A stretch of DNA of 64,000 nucleotides from assembly GCA_050300015.1 (NCBI GenBank), contig JBNKWZ010000005.1:248001-312000 (forward strand). Reading direction: 5' to 3'. The stretch is from CAYZQH01 sp050300015. Its GTDB lineage: Bacteria; Pseudomonadota; Gammaproteobacteria; Pseudomonadales; Cellvibrionaceae. Positions 17,144 through 26,736 of the stretch are shown here, piece by piece (within the stretch, counting starts at the first letter, position 1; every line of letters starts with the position of its first letter). Position numbers and translations under genes: made by a program. The notes under the pieces were generated by a model. The model made no database searches. It was not told the origin of the DNA and saw only the letters and a list, made by a program, of their open reading frames with translations.

Positions 17144-18154
17144 ATGAAAACCATTCGATGGGGTGTGTTAAGCACCGCAGATATCGGCCTGAATAAAGTG
17201 ATCCCTGCCACCCAAAAAGCCCTGCATTGTGAAGTGGTGGCCATATCCTCGCAATCACTGGAGAAGGCCCAGCAGGCGGCAAAAACCTTGGGCATTGCCA
17301 AAGCGTATGGCAGCTACGACGAACTGTTGCAAGACCCAGACATCGACGCCATCTACAACCCCCTGCCCAATCATTTGCATATCGAATGGACACAAAAAGC
17401 GCTCTTGGCGGGCAAACATGTTTTGTGTGAAAAACCTTTTTGTCTATCACCTGCTGAACTAGCGCCCTTAATCCAAACTCAGCAAGACACAGGATTATTG
17501 GTGAGTGAAGCCTTTATGATTAAAGCTGCACCCCAATGGCGCCAAGTCTTAAATTGGGTGCGCGAAGGCACACTGGGACAGGTGCAGGCGATTCAAGGCA
17601 GTTTTTTCTATCGCAACCTCGACCCCACCAACATTCGCAACCGTGTTGAAACGTTGGGTGGCACTATGATGGACATTGGTTGCTACCCACTGATTGTCGC
17701 ACGAATGGTGTTTGATGCTGAACCTCAGAAGGTCATGGCATTAATGGACGTCGACCCCCAGTTTAATACCGACCGACTCACCTCCGCTATCTTGCAATTT
17801 GAGAAAGGGCAATGCACCTTTACCGCGGGCACACAAACCAGTGCTTTTCAGAGAGTGACCCTATTCGGAACAGAAAAGCATTTAGAGATACGCGTACCCT
17901 TTAATGCCCCCAACGATCGAAAAACACAAGTGTGGATGCACGAAGGGGATATACTACAGCCCTACAGTGAAGTGTTCGAATTTGACGTGTGTGACCAATA
18001 TACGGCTCAAGCGGAGGACTTTGCCAAGGCCATACTGGAGGGGCGCACACCCTTGATGCCGCTATCCGATAGCGCCCATCAGGCCGCCGCCATAGAAGCG
18101 CTTTTCGCCTCAGCGAAAAGCGGTACATGGGTAAGCCCAAACCCCTCGCTTTAA
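17144..18154 (+). CDS. Gfo/Idh/MocA family NAD(P)-dependent oxidoreductase
   Basis: A 336-residue dehydrogenase of the sugar/trans-1,2-dihydrodiol type. An N-terminal Rossmann fold (RWGVLSTADIGLNKVIPA) is followed by the family's EKP catalytic motif (HVLCEKPFCL) and the C-terminal alpha/beta domain (GGTMMDIGCYPL). A GAGGAG ribosome site precedes the ATG. The substrate cannot be set. It converges on the acyltransferase gene. Confidence 0.9.
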   Translation: MKTIRWGVLSTADIGLNKVIPATQKALHCEVVAISSQSLEKAQQAAKTLGIAKAYGSYDELLQDPDIDAIYNPLPNHLHIEWTQKALLAGKHVLCEKPFCLSPAELAPLIQTQQDTGLLVSEAFMIKAAPQWRQVLNWVREGTLGQVQAIQGSFFYRNLDPTNIRNRVETLGGTMMDIGCYPLIVARMVFDAEPQKVMALMDVDPQFNTDRLTSAILQFEKGQCTFTAGTQTSAFQRVTLFGTEKHLEIRVPFNAPNDRKTQVWMHEGDILQPYSEVFEFDVCDQYTAQAEDFAKAILEGRTPLMPLSDSAHQAAAIEALFASAKSGTWVSPNPSL

Positions 18155-18215
18155 CCTTAAAACGGCGACGTTTACGCCATCCAACTTGAGCCCTGCATTG
18201 GCGAGCCCCAGGGGG

Positions 18216-19946
18216 CTACGCCATCTTAGCCGCGGCCTCATCAATATAGCGTTTGCGCCGACTCGGCTTGAGTTTATGCAAATCCGCCATACACAGCCCA
18301 TCCAAGCAATCTCCAAAGTCTGGGTCGATGCTGAAAGCCAAGGATTGAAAGCCCCCACCCTCAAATAGCGCCGCATATTGTTTGAACAATACCGGGAGTT
18401 TAAAACCTGCCTCAGTAAAAGCCCGCTGCATCAGATCAAAAGCCGCTTCACGCTCTAAGCCCTCGAATTGAGCCTGCAAACGCCTGTTAGCCAGCTCATC
18501 CATCTCATAGGGTTGCAAGGCTTGAACGTAGGTGTGCTCACAACGATGATAGGTTTGATAAAAAACCACCAATAGATCTACCAACTCCCGCGGATACTCA
18601 GCACTCATACTTACGGGCCCAATCAAATAACGCACCTCAGGATGGTGAGCCAAATAGGCGCCAATGCCTTGCCACAAATAGTCCAGGCTTGCCTTACCCC
18701 AGTAGGCTGGGTTAACAAAACTTCTGCCAAGCTCCACACTTTGTGCCAGGCATTGCTCAAACTCTGGCTTAAATGTATAGAGTGAGCGCGTGTAAAATCC
18801 CCGCTCACCTTTAGCGGACAAAATGGCTTTGCCCTCACCAATACGGTAAGCTCCTGCAATCTCCAAGCGCTCTAAGTCCCACAACACCAAGTGTCTATAA
18901 TGGGAATCAAACTCGTCCAAATCACAACGTGACCCCGTACCTTCACCAACCTTGCGAAACGTTACTTCTCGTAAGCGCCCGATTTCTCTCATCACCGCAG
19001 AATTGGGCGCACTGTCAAAAAGGTAGATGCGATTATTGTCACGGGTTTGACCCAGTAATTGCGCACTTTTTAACTCTTCTTGAAGTTCCTGCCTGTCTTC
19101 TGGGTGGGCCACCGTCCGCTCGGTGACAAACATGGGATTGCGACGCTGCCCAACTTTATACAAGTGCCTTTTCAAACGTTTGACCAGCGTTTTATCCGTA
19201 ATCTCTTTCGATTTTAAAGAGGAAGGCGGAATCAATTCTCCCACTTTAAATTGAATAACACGTGAATGCTTGTTAAACATCTCATGTGCTAATAACGCAG
19301 TGCCCAGAGGCTTAAACAGCATGGAGGCACCGTAAAACAATAGTGAATTTTTAGCCGAGATGTGAACAGGCAGAACCGGCGCGTTTGTACGCCGGGCAAA
19401 ATGTAAAAATCCCGGCCGCCATTTTAAATCCCTCACGCCGGTTGGGCGTGCGCGCGAAACTTCGCCGGCTGGAAACACAATTAGGGCTTCTTCACGTTCG
19501 AGTGCGGCCAGCGCAGCCTTGATACTTTTACGCGCACCAGCAGCGCCTATATTGTCCAACGGTACCAGCAAAGGGTGCAGCCCGGAAAAGGCCATTAGCA
19601 TATCGTTGGCCACGATTTTCACGTCGGCGCGTACTTCGCTAACCAATCGCAGAATGGCCAACCCATCCAAAGAACCAATGGGATGATTGGCAATAATCAC
19701 CACACGACCTTCGGCGGGAATATTGGCGCGATCACGCGCCGACACTGAATAGCTAAAATTAAAATACTCAAACACTGCATCAATAAACTCAAAACTGTGT
19801 TTGGTGTTGTGATGTTTCAAAAAATCGTTGACTTGATCCTGATGCAGTAATTTTTTTAAGAAATCCACGGTAGGTTTGCGAATAATCTTAGGCTGATTCG
19901 CAAACTTGGGAAATTTATTAACAACGGCTTGCTCTACATTAATCAT
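18216..19946 (-). CDS. Two-domain acyltransferase: PlsC-like plus GNAT/OlsB-like
   Basis: A 576-residue protein. The N-terminal half is a lysophospholipid acyltransferase (PlsC) domain with NHPIGSLDG (HX4D, the catalytic motif) near residue 90 and FPAGEVSR. The C-terminal half (from about residue 320) resembles the OlsB/hemolysin-like N-acyltransferase: EIGRLREVTFRKVGEGTG, DEFDSHYRHLVLWD, IAGAYRIGEG. It may make ornithine- or other amino-acid-containing lipids in one polypeptide, with domain order opposite to OlsF (OlsB first, OlsA second). Function in lipid acylation is likely; the product is inferred. Confidence 0.8.
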   Translation of the reverse strand: MINVEQAVVNKFPKFANQPKIIRKPTVDFLKKLLHQDQVNDFLKHHNTKHSFEFIDAVFEYFNFSYSVSARDRANIPAEGRVVIIANHPIGSLDGLAILRLVSEVRADVKIVANDMLMAFSGLHPLLVPLDNIGAAGARKSIKAALAALEREEALIVFPAGEVSRARPTGVRDLKWRPGFLHFARRTNAPVLPVHISAKNSLLFYGASMLFKPLGTALLAHEMFNKHSRVIQFKVGELIPPSSLKSKEITDKTLVKRLKRHLYKVGQRRNPMFVTERTVAHPEDRQELQEELKSAQLLGQTRDNNRIYLFDSAPNSAVMREIGRLREVTFRKVGEGTGSRCDLDEFDSHYRHLVLWDLERLEIAGAYRIGEGKAILSAKGERGFYTRSLYTFKPEFEQCLAQSVELGRSFVNPAYWGKASLDYLWQGIGAYLAHHPEVRYLIGPVSMSAEYPRELVDLLVVFYQTYHRCEHTYVQALQPYEMDELANRRLQAQFEGLEREAAFDLMQRAFTEAGFKLPVLFKQYAALFEGGGFQSLAFSIDPDFGDCLDGLCMADLHKLKPSRRKRYIDEAAAKMA

Positions 19947-20064
19947 AACTCACCACTCAACTTTGCCCTGGCAAAGCAATACCAGGGTGGCATTTAAGGC
20001 AATAGCCCGCTGCGTGGAGAGTAGAACCGAGTTTTGACGGAGTGATTACACTAATTTGACACTT

Positions 20065-21174
20065 TTATGATGACGCTTCAGCCTTTAGCTGTTGGTGTTG
20101 CGCCTCGAGCGCTGCAGCATAGGGTTGCTTGATGCCTCTTACCCAAAACACGCCCGATTCAATCTCTTCAATATCCAAACGCGCGGCAACCCATTCGCTA
20201 ATTTCAATCGCCTCAAAAAACAACCCTTCGCGCTGCAGCGTTTGAAGGTAACCTCTAGTGGCTGCCACCATATGAAGCTTGAAGCGAATTTTGTGATCTT
20301 TTAACAAATTTTGCAGAAGGTGCGCCGCGCATAAGGTTTGAAAAAGGGCTTCGTCCTCTCCCGAAGAAGCATAAAACACCCAGTCTCCCTCCCCCTTTTC
20401 TCTATTGGGGTTGCGCTTTGCGCCGTACACTTGCATAACATCTCGCACATGCTGCTCGTATTGCGCACTCACTTTCTCATACCAATGCTCACTGAGCTGC
20501 TGTGAAAGCGCCTTGGCGTTCACCGGGTTAACACTGAGAAAGCAACGCGCCATATGGGCTTGATCCGGTAACTCACTGGCATCGGGCTCATCCTGTGCAA
20601 AGGCTGGCTCCGCGTCGGGCGCTTGTGGTCGGGTCGGTGCGCGCCTTGGCCGACTGGCCAGCTGCCAGAAGCTGCCATAACTTTCGTAGAGGGATAAAGC
20701 TACCATAATCAGCAACAGCACCGCCGTACCACCGACGGCCCATCGAACCGCCTGATCGCCGCTAAAGTCCTCTGAAATCTCAACCGTAAGGCGGCCCGCA
20801 TAATTATTCTTGAGTGGAATTGGGGCATTAAAGGTTTGGGTAGAACCCTGCCAATCGGCTTCACCGGCTTGCACCATTAAAATGTCATCCACATCTTTTA
20901 TGGCTGCGAACACCACTCGGTCTTGTGCCACCACGTCTCGAAGTAAGGCGTGCAACGCCACCAAGTCTCTGTTGACAGCAGAATCCGCTGCACGCACGGC
21001 GGTCAAATTGACCAATGCCGCACCGAATTCTTCAAACAACTGATCAGACTGTTGCTTGGCGCGCTCACCAATGGCGAACGCAGACAATAAGAGCCCCAAC
21101 AACGCCCCGATACTCAACCCCAATATCGGAGGGCATTGCTTAAACCGAACAATCGGGTAAACCCATTTTTGCAT
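20065..21174 (-). CDS. Smp/YtjB-like membrane protein divergent to serB
   Basis: A 369-residue protein with two membrane helices (about 17-35 and 143-162) flanking a periplasmic domain, then a cytoplasmic region with a Pro/Ala-rich linker and a C-terminal domain. The layout and its position divergent to serB match E. coli Smp (YtjB), though this protein is longer because of the cytoplasmic extension (about 190 residues). The ATG at 21174 is preferred; an upstream extension of 20 residues lacks family character and pushes into the serB promoter. Molecular role unknown. Confidence 0.7.
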   Translation of the reverse strand: MQKWVYPIVRFKQCPPILGLSIGALLGLLLSAFAIGERAKQQSDQLFEEFGAALVNLTAVRAADSAVNRDLVALHALLRDVVAQDRVVFAAIKDVDDILMVQAGEADWQGSTQTFNAPIPLKNNYAGRLTVEISEDFSGDQAVRWAVGGTAVLLLIMVALSLYESYGSFWQLASRPRRAPTRPQAPDAEPAFAQDEPDASELPDQAHMARCFLSVNPVNAKALSQQLSEHWYEKVSAQYEQHVRDVMQVYGAKRNPNREKGEGDWVFYASSGEDEALFQTLCAAHLLQNLLKDHKIRFKLHMVAATRGYLQTLQREGLFFEAIEISEWVAARLDIEEIESGVFWVRGIKQPYAAALEAQHQQLKAEASS

Positions 21175-21318
21175 ACGTTTTTCACTTCTCAAATTAAGAG
21201 CCAAGACACTGGCCCCAGCACGGACCCGCGGCAAGCCAACCCGCGCCCCTTAAACATTTTGCGCCACACGGCGGAATCAAGGATAATCGCCGGCTGATCA
21301 AAAACCAGAAGATAACTC

Positions 21319-22545
21319 GTGCGCGAATTGATTTTATTGACCATTTTAGGCGTTGATCGTCCTGCAGTGACCTCTGCCGTCACTACCATTCTAGCCAAAC
21401 ATCAAGCCAATATTTTAGATATTGGCCAAGCCGTTATCCATGAGAACCTGGCATTGGGCATGTTGGTAGAGTTTGGTGACGAGGTGCAGTCCGCTGCCGC
21501 CATCAAAGACGTCCTATTTCGCATGCATGAAGCCGGAATGCAGGTGAAATATCAACCTATTTCAGACAAAAGTTACCACGAGTGGGTTTCTCATCAGGGC
21601 AAAGAGCGCCATATCATTACCCTTCTGGCCCGGCAGGTCACAGCCGAACAAATCGCCGCGCTAACCACTGTACTCGCCCAGCACGACCTCAACATTGATA
21701 ACATCTCGCGCTTATCCGGCCGAGTGTCACTCGACAGCACCGAGAGCTCCAGCAAAGCCTGCGTGGAATTCTCTGCCAGGGGCACGCCGCCGGATGCGCA
21801 GGCTCTGCGCGCAGAGTTTACACGCCTGTCCTCCACGCTAGACGTGGATATCGCGTTCCAGGCCGACAACATGTTTCGTCGTACTCGAAGGCTGGTATGC
21901 TTCGACATGGACTCCACGCTGATTGAAGCAGAAGTCATTGATGAGCTGGCCAAGGCCGCAGGCGTCGGTGACCAAGTGGCCGCCATTACCGAATCCGCCA
22001 TGCGCGGTGAGTTGGACTTTAAACAAAGCTTCGCCAAACGCTTGGCCCTGCTGCAAGGGCTAGACGAATCCGTTTTAGAAACCATTGCCGAGGCGCTGCA
22101 ACTCACTGAAGGTGCAGAGCACCTCATCCAAACATTACGCAAACTGGGCTATAAAACCGCCATCCTCTCTGGGGGGTTTCAATATTTTGGTCAATTTCTG
22201 CAGCGGAAACTTGGCATTGACTACGTGTTTGCCAACGACCTTGAAATACAAAATGGAAAAGTGACAGGTCGCGTGTGCGGAGATGTGGTAGACGGCCCAC
22301 GTAAAGCCGAGTTACTGCACGAACTGGCCCAAAAAGAAAACATTTCACTTGAACAAGTGATTGCGGTGGGGGATGGCGCCAATGACTTACCCATGCTGTC
22401 GATCGCCGGCCTGGGTATTGCGTTTCGAGCCAAACCCCTAGTGAAAGCCTCCGCCGAGCAATCTATCTCTCATTTGGGACTGGATGCCATTCTCTACCTG
22501 ATGGGATTAAGAGATCGCGACATTCACCCAAACACCGCGCACTAA
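21319..22545 (+). CDS. serB: Phosphoserine phosphatase with N-terminal ACT domains
   Basis: Last step of serine synthesis: phosphoserine to serine. 408 residues. Two ACT-like regulatory repeats (residues about 1-165) precede a HAD phosphatase domain with the nucleophile motif CFDMDSTLIEAE near residue 195, the LSGGFQ motif II, and VGDGANDLPML motif III/IV. Starts at GTG. Divergent to the Smp-like gene with a 144-bp intergenic region holding both promoters. Confidence 0.95.
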   Translation: MRELILLTILGVDRPAVTSAVTTILAKHQANILDIGQAVIHENLALGMLVEFGDEVQSAAAIKDVLFRMHEAGMQVKYQPISDKSYHEWVSHQGKERHIITLLARQVTAEQIAALTTVLAQHDLNIDNISRLSGRVSLDSTESSSKACVEFSARGTPPDAQALRAEFTRLSSTLDVDIAFQADNMFRRTRRLVCFDMDSTLIEAEVIDELAKAAGVGDQVAAITESAMRGELDFKQSFAKRLALLQGLDESVLETIAEALQLTEGAEHLIQTLRKLGYKTAILSGGFQYFGQFLQRKLGIDYVFANDLEIQNGKVTGRVCGDVVDGPRKAELLHELAQKENISLEQVIAVGDGANDLPMLSIAGLGIAFRAKPLVKASAEQSISHLGLDAILYLMGLRDRDIHPNTAH

Positions 22546-22598
22546 ACCCCGAAGTGCATCTTTCAAACGCACGCAAATCGAGCTATGGTAAGGGATCA

Positions 22599-22928
22599 AT
22601 GCGTGCGACTTCGAAAACCATGAAACCTTTACCCACGAAAGCTGACATCCGCGCTCAACTGGAGGCCCAAATTCAAGAGTATTTGGACACAGGCGGACAG
22701 GTTAAACCCATTCCTCGTGGGCAAAGTGGTCGCCAGGACAACCAAAATCCTTTTTCGCACTACACCATCGAGCGGAACAATCAGTCTCGAACGCCGTTGA
22801 CTCACGTGGTCAAAGCGATGGAAGCCCGCAAACAACCCTCCCCACCTGAAAAAAAGCGCCCTAAAAAACGCCTGATTACCGATGACTTTGGTGAACCCGT
22901 CCGCTGGGTGTGGGATGACGAAGCTTAA
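22599..22928 (+). CDS. Small conserved hypothetical protein, basic
   Basis: About 109 residues, soluble, basic, with a pattern EYLDTGGQVKPIPRGQSGR in the middle and a C-terminal KKRLITDDFGEPVRWVWDD. No family assigned with confidence. ATG at 22599 has AAGGGA upstream; a further ATG lies at 22620. The last base overlaps the first base of the EVE gene, so the two are likely co-translated. Confidence 0.65.
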   Translation: MRATSKTMKPLPTKADIRAQLEAQIQEYLDTGGQVKPIPRGQSGRQDNQNPFSHYTIERNNQSRTPLTHVVKAMEARKQPSPPEKKRPKKRLITDDFGEPVRWVWDDEA

Positions 22929-23395
22929 TGGGCTACTGGTTGTTTAAAACCGAACCACACGTATTTGGAATAGCGGACCTCTCCGAATCGCCCAACAAGA
23001 CCGCGCGCTGGGATGAAATTCGAAACTATCAAGCCCGAAATTTTTTGCGCGATGAGGTCAAAGCCGGTGATGACGTTTTTATCTACCACAGCCAGTGCAA
23101 CCCCACTGCCATCGTCGGTATGGCCAAAGCCGTCACTGATGGCTACCCCGACCCGTCACAATTTGATGTTAAAAGCGACTACTTTGACCCGAAAAGTTCA
23201 CTCGACGCCCCCCGCTGGTACTGCGTGGACATTCGCTGGCTGACAACTTTTAAGCATGCGATTTCTTTGGGCAGACTAAAAACCACCCCAGAGCTCTGCG
23301 CCATGGCGCTTTTGCGCCAACCTCGCCTGTCGGTCTCGCCAGTATCCCCTGATGAAGCCCAAACGATATTGCGCTTAAGCCAAGCACCAGCTTGA
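22928..23395 (+). CDS. EVE domain protein (thymocyte nuclear protein 1-like)
   Basis: A 155-residue single EVE domain: MGYWLFKTEP, WDEIRNYQARNF, KAGDDVFIYHS, and the YCVDIRWL strand. EVE domains have a PUA-like fold that reads modified bases in DNA or RNA. The protein is of standard length. Its start codon overlaps the stop codon of the previous gene (TAATG). Confidence 0.92.
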   Translation: MGYWLFKTEPHVFGIADLSESPNKTARWDEIRNYQARNFLRDEVKAGDDVFIYHSQCNPTAIVGMAKAVTDGYPDPSQFDVKSDYFDPKSSLDAPRWYCVDIRWLTTFKHAISLGRLKTTPELCAMALLRQPRLSVSPVSPDEAQTILRLSQAPA

Positions 23396-23410
23396 ATCTG
23401 CCCGTCAAAC

Positions 23411-23432
23411 AAAAACGGCCCCGAAGGGCCGC
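23411..23432 (-). terminator. Rho-independent terminator for the TonB-like gene
   Basis: On the minus strand CGGCCC, TTCG loop, GGGCCG is followed by TTTTTG. It lies 28 bp beyond the stop of the 23460-24185 gene and could also halt the plus-strand EVE transcript less efficiently. Confidence 0.8.
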
Positions 23433-23459
23433 TTAAATTGCTTAGCCAAAGACTAAACG

Positions 23460-24185
23460 CTATTTTTCAAATGACATAATCGCCAGGTACGGCATAGTCA
23501 CCGGTTTACCATCCACGTAGCCAGGAATAAACTTAGATTTCTTCAAACCCGAACGCAGCTCAATGGCGTCCTTTCGATAGGGGCGGTCAGCTTCCACAAC
23601 ACCCACATCATAGGCTTTGCCTGTTTTATGGCTCACGGTTGCAGCCACTTTCACTTGACCATCCGCATGGGCGAAAAAAGGCTCTGCAACGCGATTCTTA
23701 GAGGTTGAGGCATAATCGGCCCAACTCTTGTCATCTAGCCGCTCTTGCGGCTCAACATATTTAGCCCCGTATTGCGCTTGCAGGGCGCCTAAGTTGGGTA
23801 GTACCTCGGCCTGCAATTGATTACCTTGGCGGCGAAACACCACACGAAAGTTCGCGCGCACAGCAATCGCCTTGCCACCCACATGGGCCGGCCAAATATT
23901 TTGCTGATCCACAGCGAGGGCAACCGTCTCAGCCAAGGGTTGTTGGCCTTCGTTGTTGTAACAAGTGACGGCATCCACTGCGCCATGAGCTGCCACCACG
24001 GCTTGACAGTAAACGGTGGTCTCTTCCCCCATGCGGTGACCGTTCGCCTGCGCGGCTTTAACAATGGCCTGCCCATCAATCGCGAGCTCCGCATGACGCA
24101 AGTCTTTCGCTTGCACGCCCATCGACGCCAACAGGGCTATTGTTGCTATTGTTAAACCACTGATCATCGTTTTTAGTTTCATCAT
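23460..24185 (-). CDS. Exported protein with TonB C-terminal-like domain
   Basis: A 241-residue protein with a cleavable signal peptide (MMKLKTMISGLTIATIALLASMGVQA) and a C-terminal segment FIPGYVDGKPVTMPYLAIMSF that resembles the TonB C-terminal domain. There is no membrane anchor and no Pro-rich span, so it is not a classical TonB; a free periplasmic protein is more likely. Two paired cysteines (VYCQAVV, VTCYNNEG) could form a disulfide. Role unknown. Confidence 0.7.
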   Translation of the reverse strand: MMKLKTMISGLTIATIALLASMGVQAKDLRHAELAIDGQAIVKAAQANGHRMGEETTVYCQAVVAAHGAVDAVTCYNNEGQQPLAETVALAVDQQNIWPAHVGGKAIAVRANFRVVFRRQGNQLQAEVLPNLGALQAQYGAKYVEPQERLDDKSWADYASTSKNRVAEPFFAHADGQVKVAATVSHKTGKAYDVGVVEADRPYRKDAIELRSGLKKSKFIPGYVDGKPVTMPYLAIMSFEK

Positions 24186-24650
24186 CGACTCCTATTCCTC
24201 TGACGCGGATGCCTCTCCCATTGAAGGCCCCCAACGGCTTGCTTACTTTTAAGATAACAGCCCCCAAGCGCCATTTTGTTAAATATTTATGACATTTCGT
24301 CATTTTGGGAGCATATAGTCGCCAAAATCCACCAAAAAAAGTTAAAATAAAGTTATTTCGGACATTCCTCCCAAAACCTACGAAACAAAGCAACTCGCAG
24401 ATGCCATTTGGACTGAGCCTCCCCCACCCACGTCCGAGACGTAATCAAAGTGTTCATTGGCGGAGGGGGGGGGATTCGGGACTTATAGAGGTGCCCTGTA
24501 AACCTTCGGGCTGGTGCCCAATGGCGTTGTGCACTCCGACGATTGCGAAAGCTAGGCTTTGTCGCGAGGGTTCGCCGCCCGAAATGTTGGCTAGAAGGGT
24601 CGCAGGGATTAGATAGGCCCAGCTTAACCACTGGTCACCTAGGTTAGCTC
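24186..24650. other. Non-coding stretch with a G9 tract
   Basis: The first 180 bp are AT-rich and look like a promoter region for the minus-strand TonB-like gene. The rest is GC-richer and includes a run of nine G (24465-24473). Short open frames on both strands have no family features. Nothing further recognised. Confidence 0.5.
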
Positions 24651-24869
24651 GGGAACCTCTGATCAAGTCCCAATGGCTTCTCGGCTTGGGCTTCCTGCGT
24701 CGCTCTACCGCCTGCATCGGTGCAGTCGTGCGCCCTTTCCTTAAAATCAGAGGTCAAAGCTCAGCCGGTAAGGCACTTCCCTTGTTAATGTCCGTAGTCC
24801 CTAACAAGGAAAGCAACACCGTCAGATGAGCTTTGAAGCCGCGCCCTTCGGGTGCTTTCAGAGGTTCCC
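24651..24869 (+). repeat. R1 dispersed repeat, best-preserved copy
   Basis: 219 bp bounded by perfect 12-bp inverted ends: GGGAACCTCTGA at 24651-24662 and TCAGAGGTTCCC at 24858-24869. Inside, AAGTCCCAATGGCTTC and GCTTGGGCTT form a stem. It matches 7714-7929 throughout and 8539-8735 at the left. No coding capacity; it looks like a small non-autonomous mobile element. Confidence 0.85.
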
Positions 24870-24883
24870 AAGAAAGGCGTGAC

Positions 24884-25060
24884 TTACACAAACCCTTCCA
24901 TAGCGGCAATCATAAAGCTCACCCCGGTGATTCCGCCGAGCACCAGAAAGATAATCAGTAGCAGCATCCACGGCCGAAAAGGCTTTCTATCTATTTTGTA
25001 GACACCTTTTTGTAAAACTGCATCTACCCTGGCTTGATCTTCTTCATAGAGTTTTGGCAT
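24884..25060 (-). CDS. DUF3094 small membrane protein
   Basis: 58 residues: acidic start MPKLYEEDQARVDAVL, then RKPFRPWMLL and one membrane helix at the C-terminus. This is the pattern of the DUF3094 family of Pseudomonas and relatives. The ATG at 25060 is chosen over the upstream GTG/ATG options because GAGGAA lies directly upstream and it gives the family start. Function unknown. Confidence 0.75.
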   Translation of the reverse strand: MPKLYEEDQARVDAVLQKGVYKIDRKPFRPWMLLLIIFLVLGGITGVSFMIAAMEGFV

Positions 25061-25151
25061 GGGTTCCTCAATAAAACTACTCACCTGGTTTCGAGGCCAA
25101 TGATGGAGCATCCTCGCCTCACCTCTTTAGCGGACGATCATTCCCGCCAGG

Positions 25152-26657
25152 TTAATAAGTTGACTCCGATGGCGGCTCATCCGCCATCACCGCGCGCTCG
25201 CTGGCCCAGTGGCGCAACCAGGCCATCTTCTCAGCCATCACCACCGACAGCGGCTGCGTTTTCATGACCGCCTCTTGCAGGTGATCGAACGACAGGGGCA
25301 CCTCGCGGGCATGGGCCATATAGTTGGCAGATACCACCGCCTGTTCGATTTCAGCACCGGTGAACCCCTCGGTGATACTCACCATCTGACTGAGGTCAAA
25401 TGTCTCAGGTGAGTAATCGCGCTTGCGCAAATGAATTTCAAATATGGCTTGACGCACATCGGCGCTTGGCAAGTCCACAAAAAATATCTCATCGAAACGT
25501 CCCTTGCGCATGAGTTCAGGTGGCAATTCGCTGATATCGTTACTGGTGGCCACCAAAAAAACGCGCGTTTTTCGCTCGGCCATCCAGGTTAACAATGTCC
25601 CGAGCAAGCGCTTGGCCACCGCATCATCAGAATCCCCTTGCGCCAACCCTTTTTCAATTTCATCAATCCAAAGTATGCAAGGGGACATCAGGTCAGCCAA
25701 TTTAAGTGACTCACGTAAATTCCGCTCGGTTTCACCGACATATTTATTGAATAGGCCGGCCATATCAAGGCGCAGCAATGGCAGCCCCCAAATACCCGCT
25801 ATGGCCTTGGCCGCCAAGCTTTTACCACCCCCTTGGACGCCGAACAGCAATACGCCTTTGGGAGCGTCAAGTAAAGTGGTGGTGTCATCACTGAGCATTA
25901 CCTTGCGGCGATCCTCCAGCCACGCTTTAAGCCGGCGTAAACCTGCAATGTCGTTCCAACGTTCGGAGGCATACTCAAAATGCATCACGCCTTCCATGTT
26001 CATGAGCGCAAACTTGGCTTTGGTGAGCTCGGGTAAGTCACTTTCGCTAATCACCCCATCATCCACTATGGCACTGGCGGCTAGGCGCTTAACATCTTGA
26101 TGCGGCAAGCCCTTAAGGTTGTTGACCAACTTTTGAAGGGTTTCACCATCGGTTTTAATACGCACATTCTTGTTGTTTTTGGACCAACGTTTAGCCTCCT
26201 CGCGGATAATGGACAATATTTCTTCATCCGATGGCAACGACATACTGAGCGAGGCACCATAGCGCGACAATTCGTCAGGCAGATTTAAGCGGTGGCTGAG
26301 CAATACCACTTTGTGCGCAGCGGCTTGTTGATTTAATGCGATGTCTTTTAACAAACGAACATTTTTGGGCTCGTCCAAATAAGGGTGAAAATCGCACAAC
26401 ACAAAAGCACTGGCCTGCTGGTGACGTTTGATATAACGCAAAATATTTTCCGGCTTTTGCAGTTCAATATCTTCATCTGCAGCTAAGCCAAACCCCAAGG
26501 GTTGCAGTGCATCGCTCGCACTCCAGCGCCAGGCCGACAGCCCTTCACTGCGAAAATATTTGTTCAACAATGTCAGCGCTCTTGGTTCGTCAAAGGTTTC
26601 CACCACAATCAAAGTTACTTGAGAGCGCAGTAGCAGTTGCAAATCGGTTTGGTTCAT
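25152..26657 (-). CDS. Ycf46-like AAA+ ATPase
   Basis: A 501-residue AAA+ protein. The N-terminal 240 residues are a non-ATPase region; the AAA module has Walker A GVQGGGKS, Walker B CILWIDEIE, sensor 1 VATSND and an arginine finger region RKGRFDEIFF. The architecture matches the Ycf46 group of FtsH-like ATPases lacking a protease domain. In cyanobacteria Ycf46 affects CO2 and light responses; the role in heterotrophs is not established. Divergent from coq7. Confidence 0.88.
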   Translation of the reverse strand: MNQTDLQLLLRSQVTLIVVETFDEPRALTLLNKYFRSEGLSAWRWSASDALQPLGFGLAADEDIELQKPENILRYIKRHQQASAFVLCDFHPYLDEPKNVRLLKDIALNQQAAAHKVVLLSHRLNLPDELSRYGASLSMSLPSDEEILSIIREEAKRWSKNNKNVRIKTDGETLQKLVNNLKGLPHQDVKRLAASAIVDDGVISESDLPELTKAKFALMNMEGVMHFEYASERWNDIAGLRRLKAWLEDRRKVMLSDDTTTLLDAPKGVLLFGVQGGGKSLAAKAIAGIWGLPLLRLDMAGLFNKYVGETERNLRESLKLADLMSPCILWIDEIEKGLAQGDSDDAVAKRLLGTLLTWMAERKTRVFLVATSNDISELPPELMRKGRFDEIFFVDLPSADVRQAIFEIHLRKRDYSPETFDLSQMVSITEGFTGAEIEQAVVSANYMAHAREVPLSFDHLQEAVMKTQPLSVVMAEKMAWLRHWASERAVMADEPPSESTY

Positions 26658-26736
26658 GATTTCCTTACTACTTGTTCATAGACTGTATTATTGTCTCATC
26701 AGTATATCCCATAGACGCCCGGTACGTAGACGCCCT

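Noticed and set aside
24305..24631. Overlapping short open frames on both strands in the 24.2-24.65 kb gap
   Set aside because: No ribosome sites, no family resemblance, and Pro/Arg-rich translation typical of chance frames.
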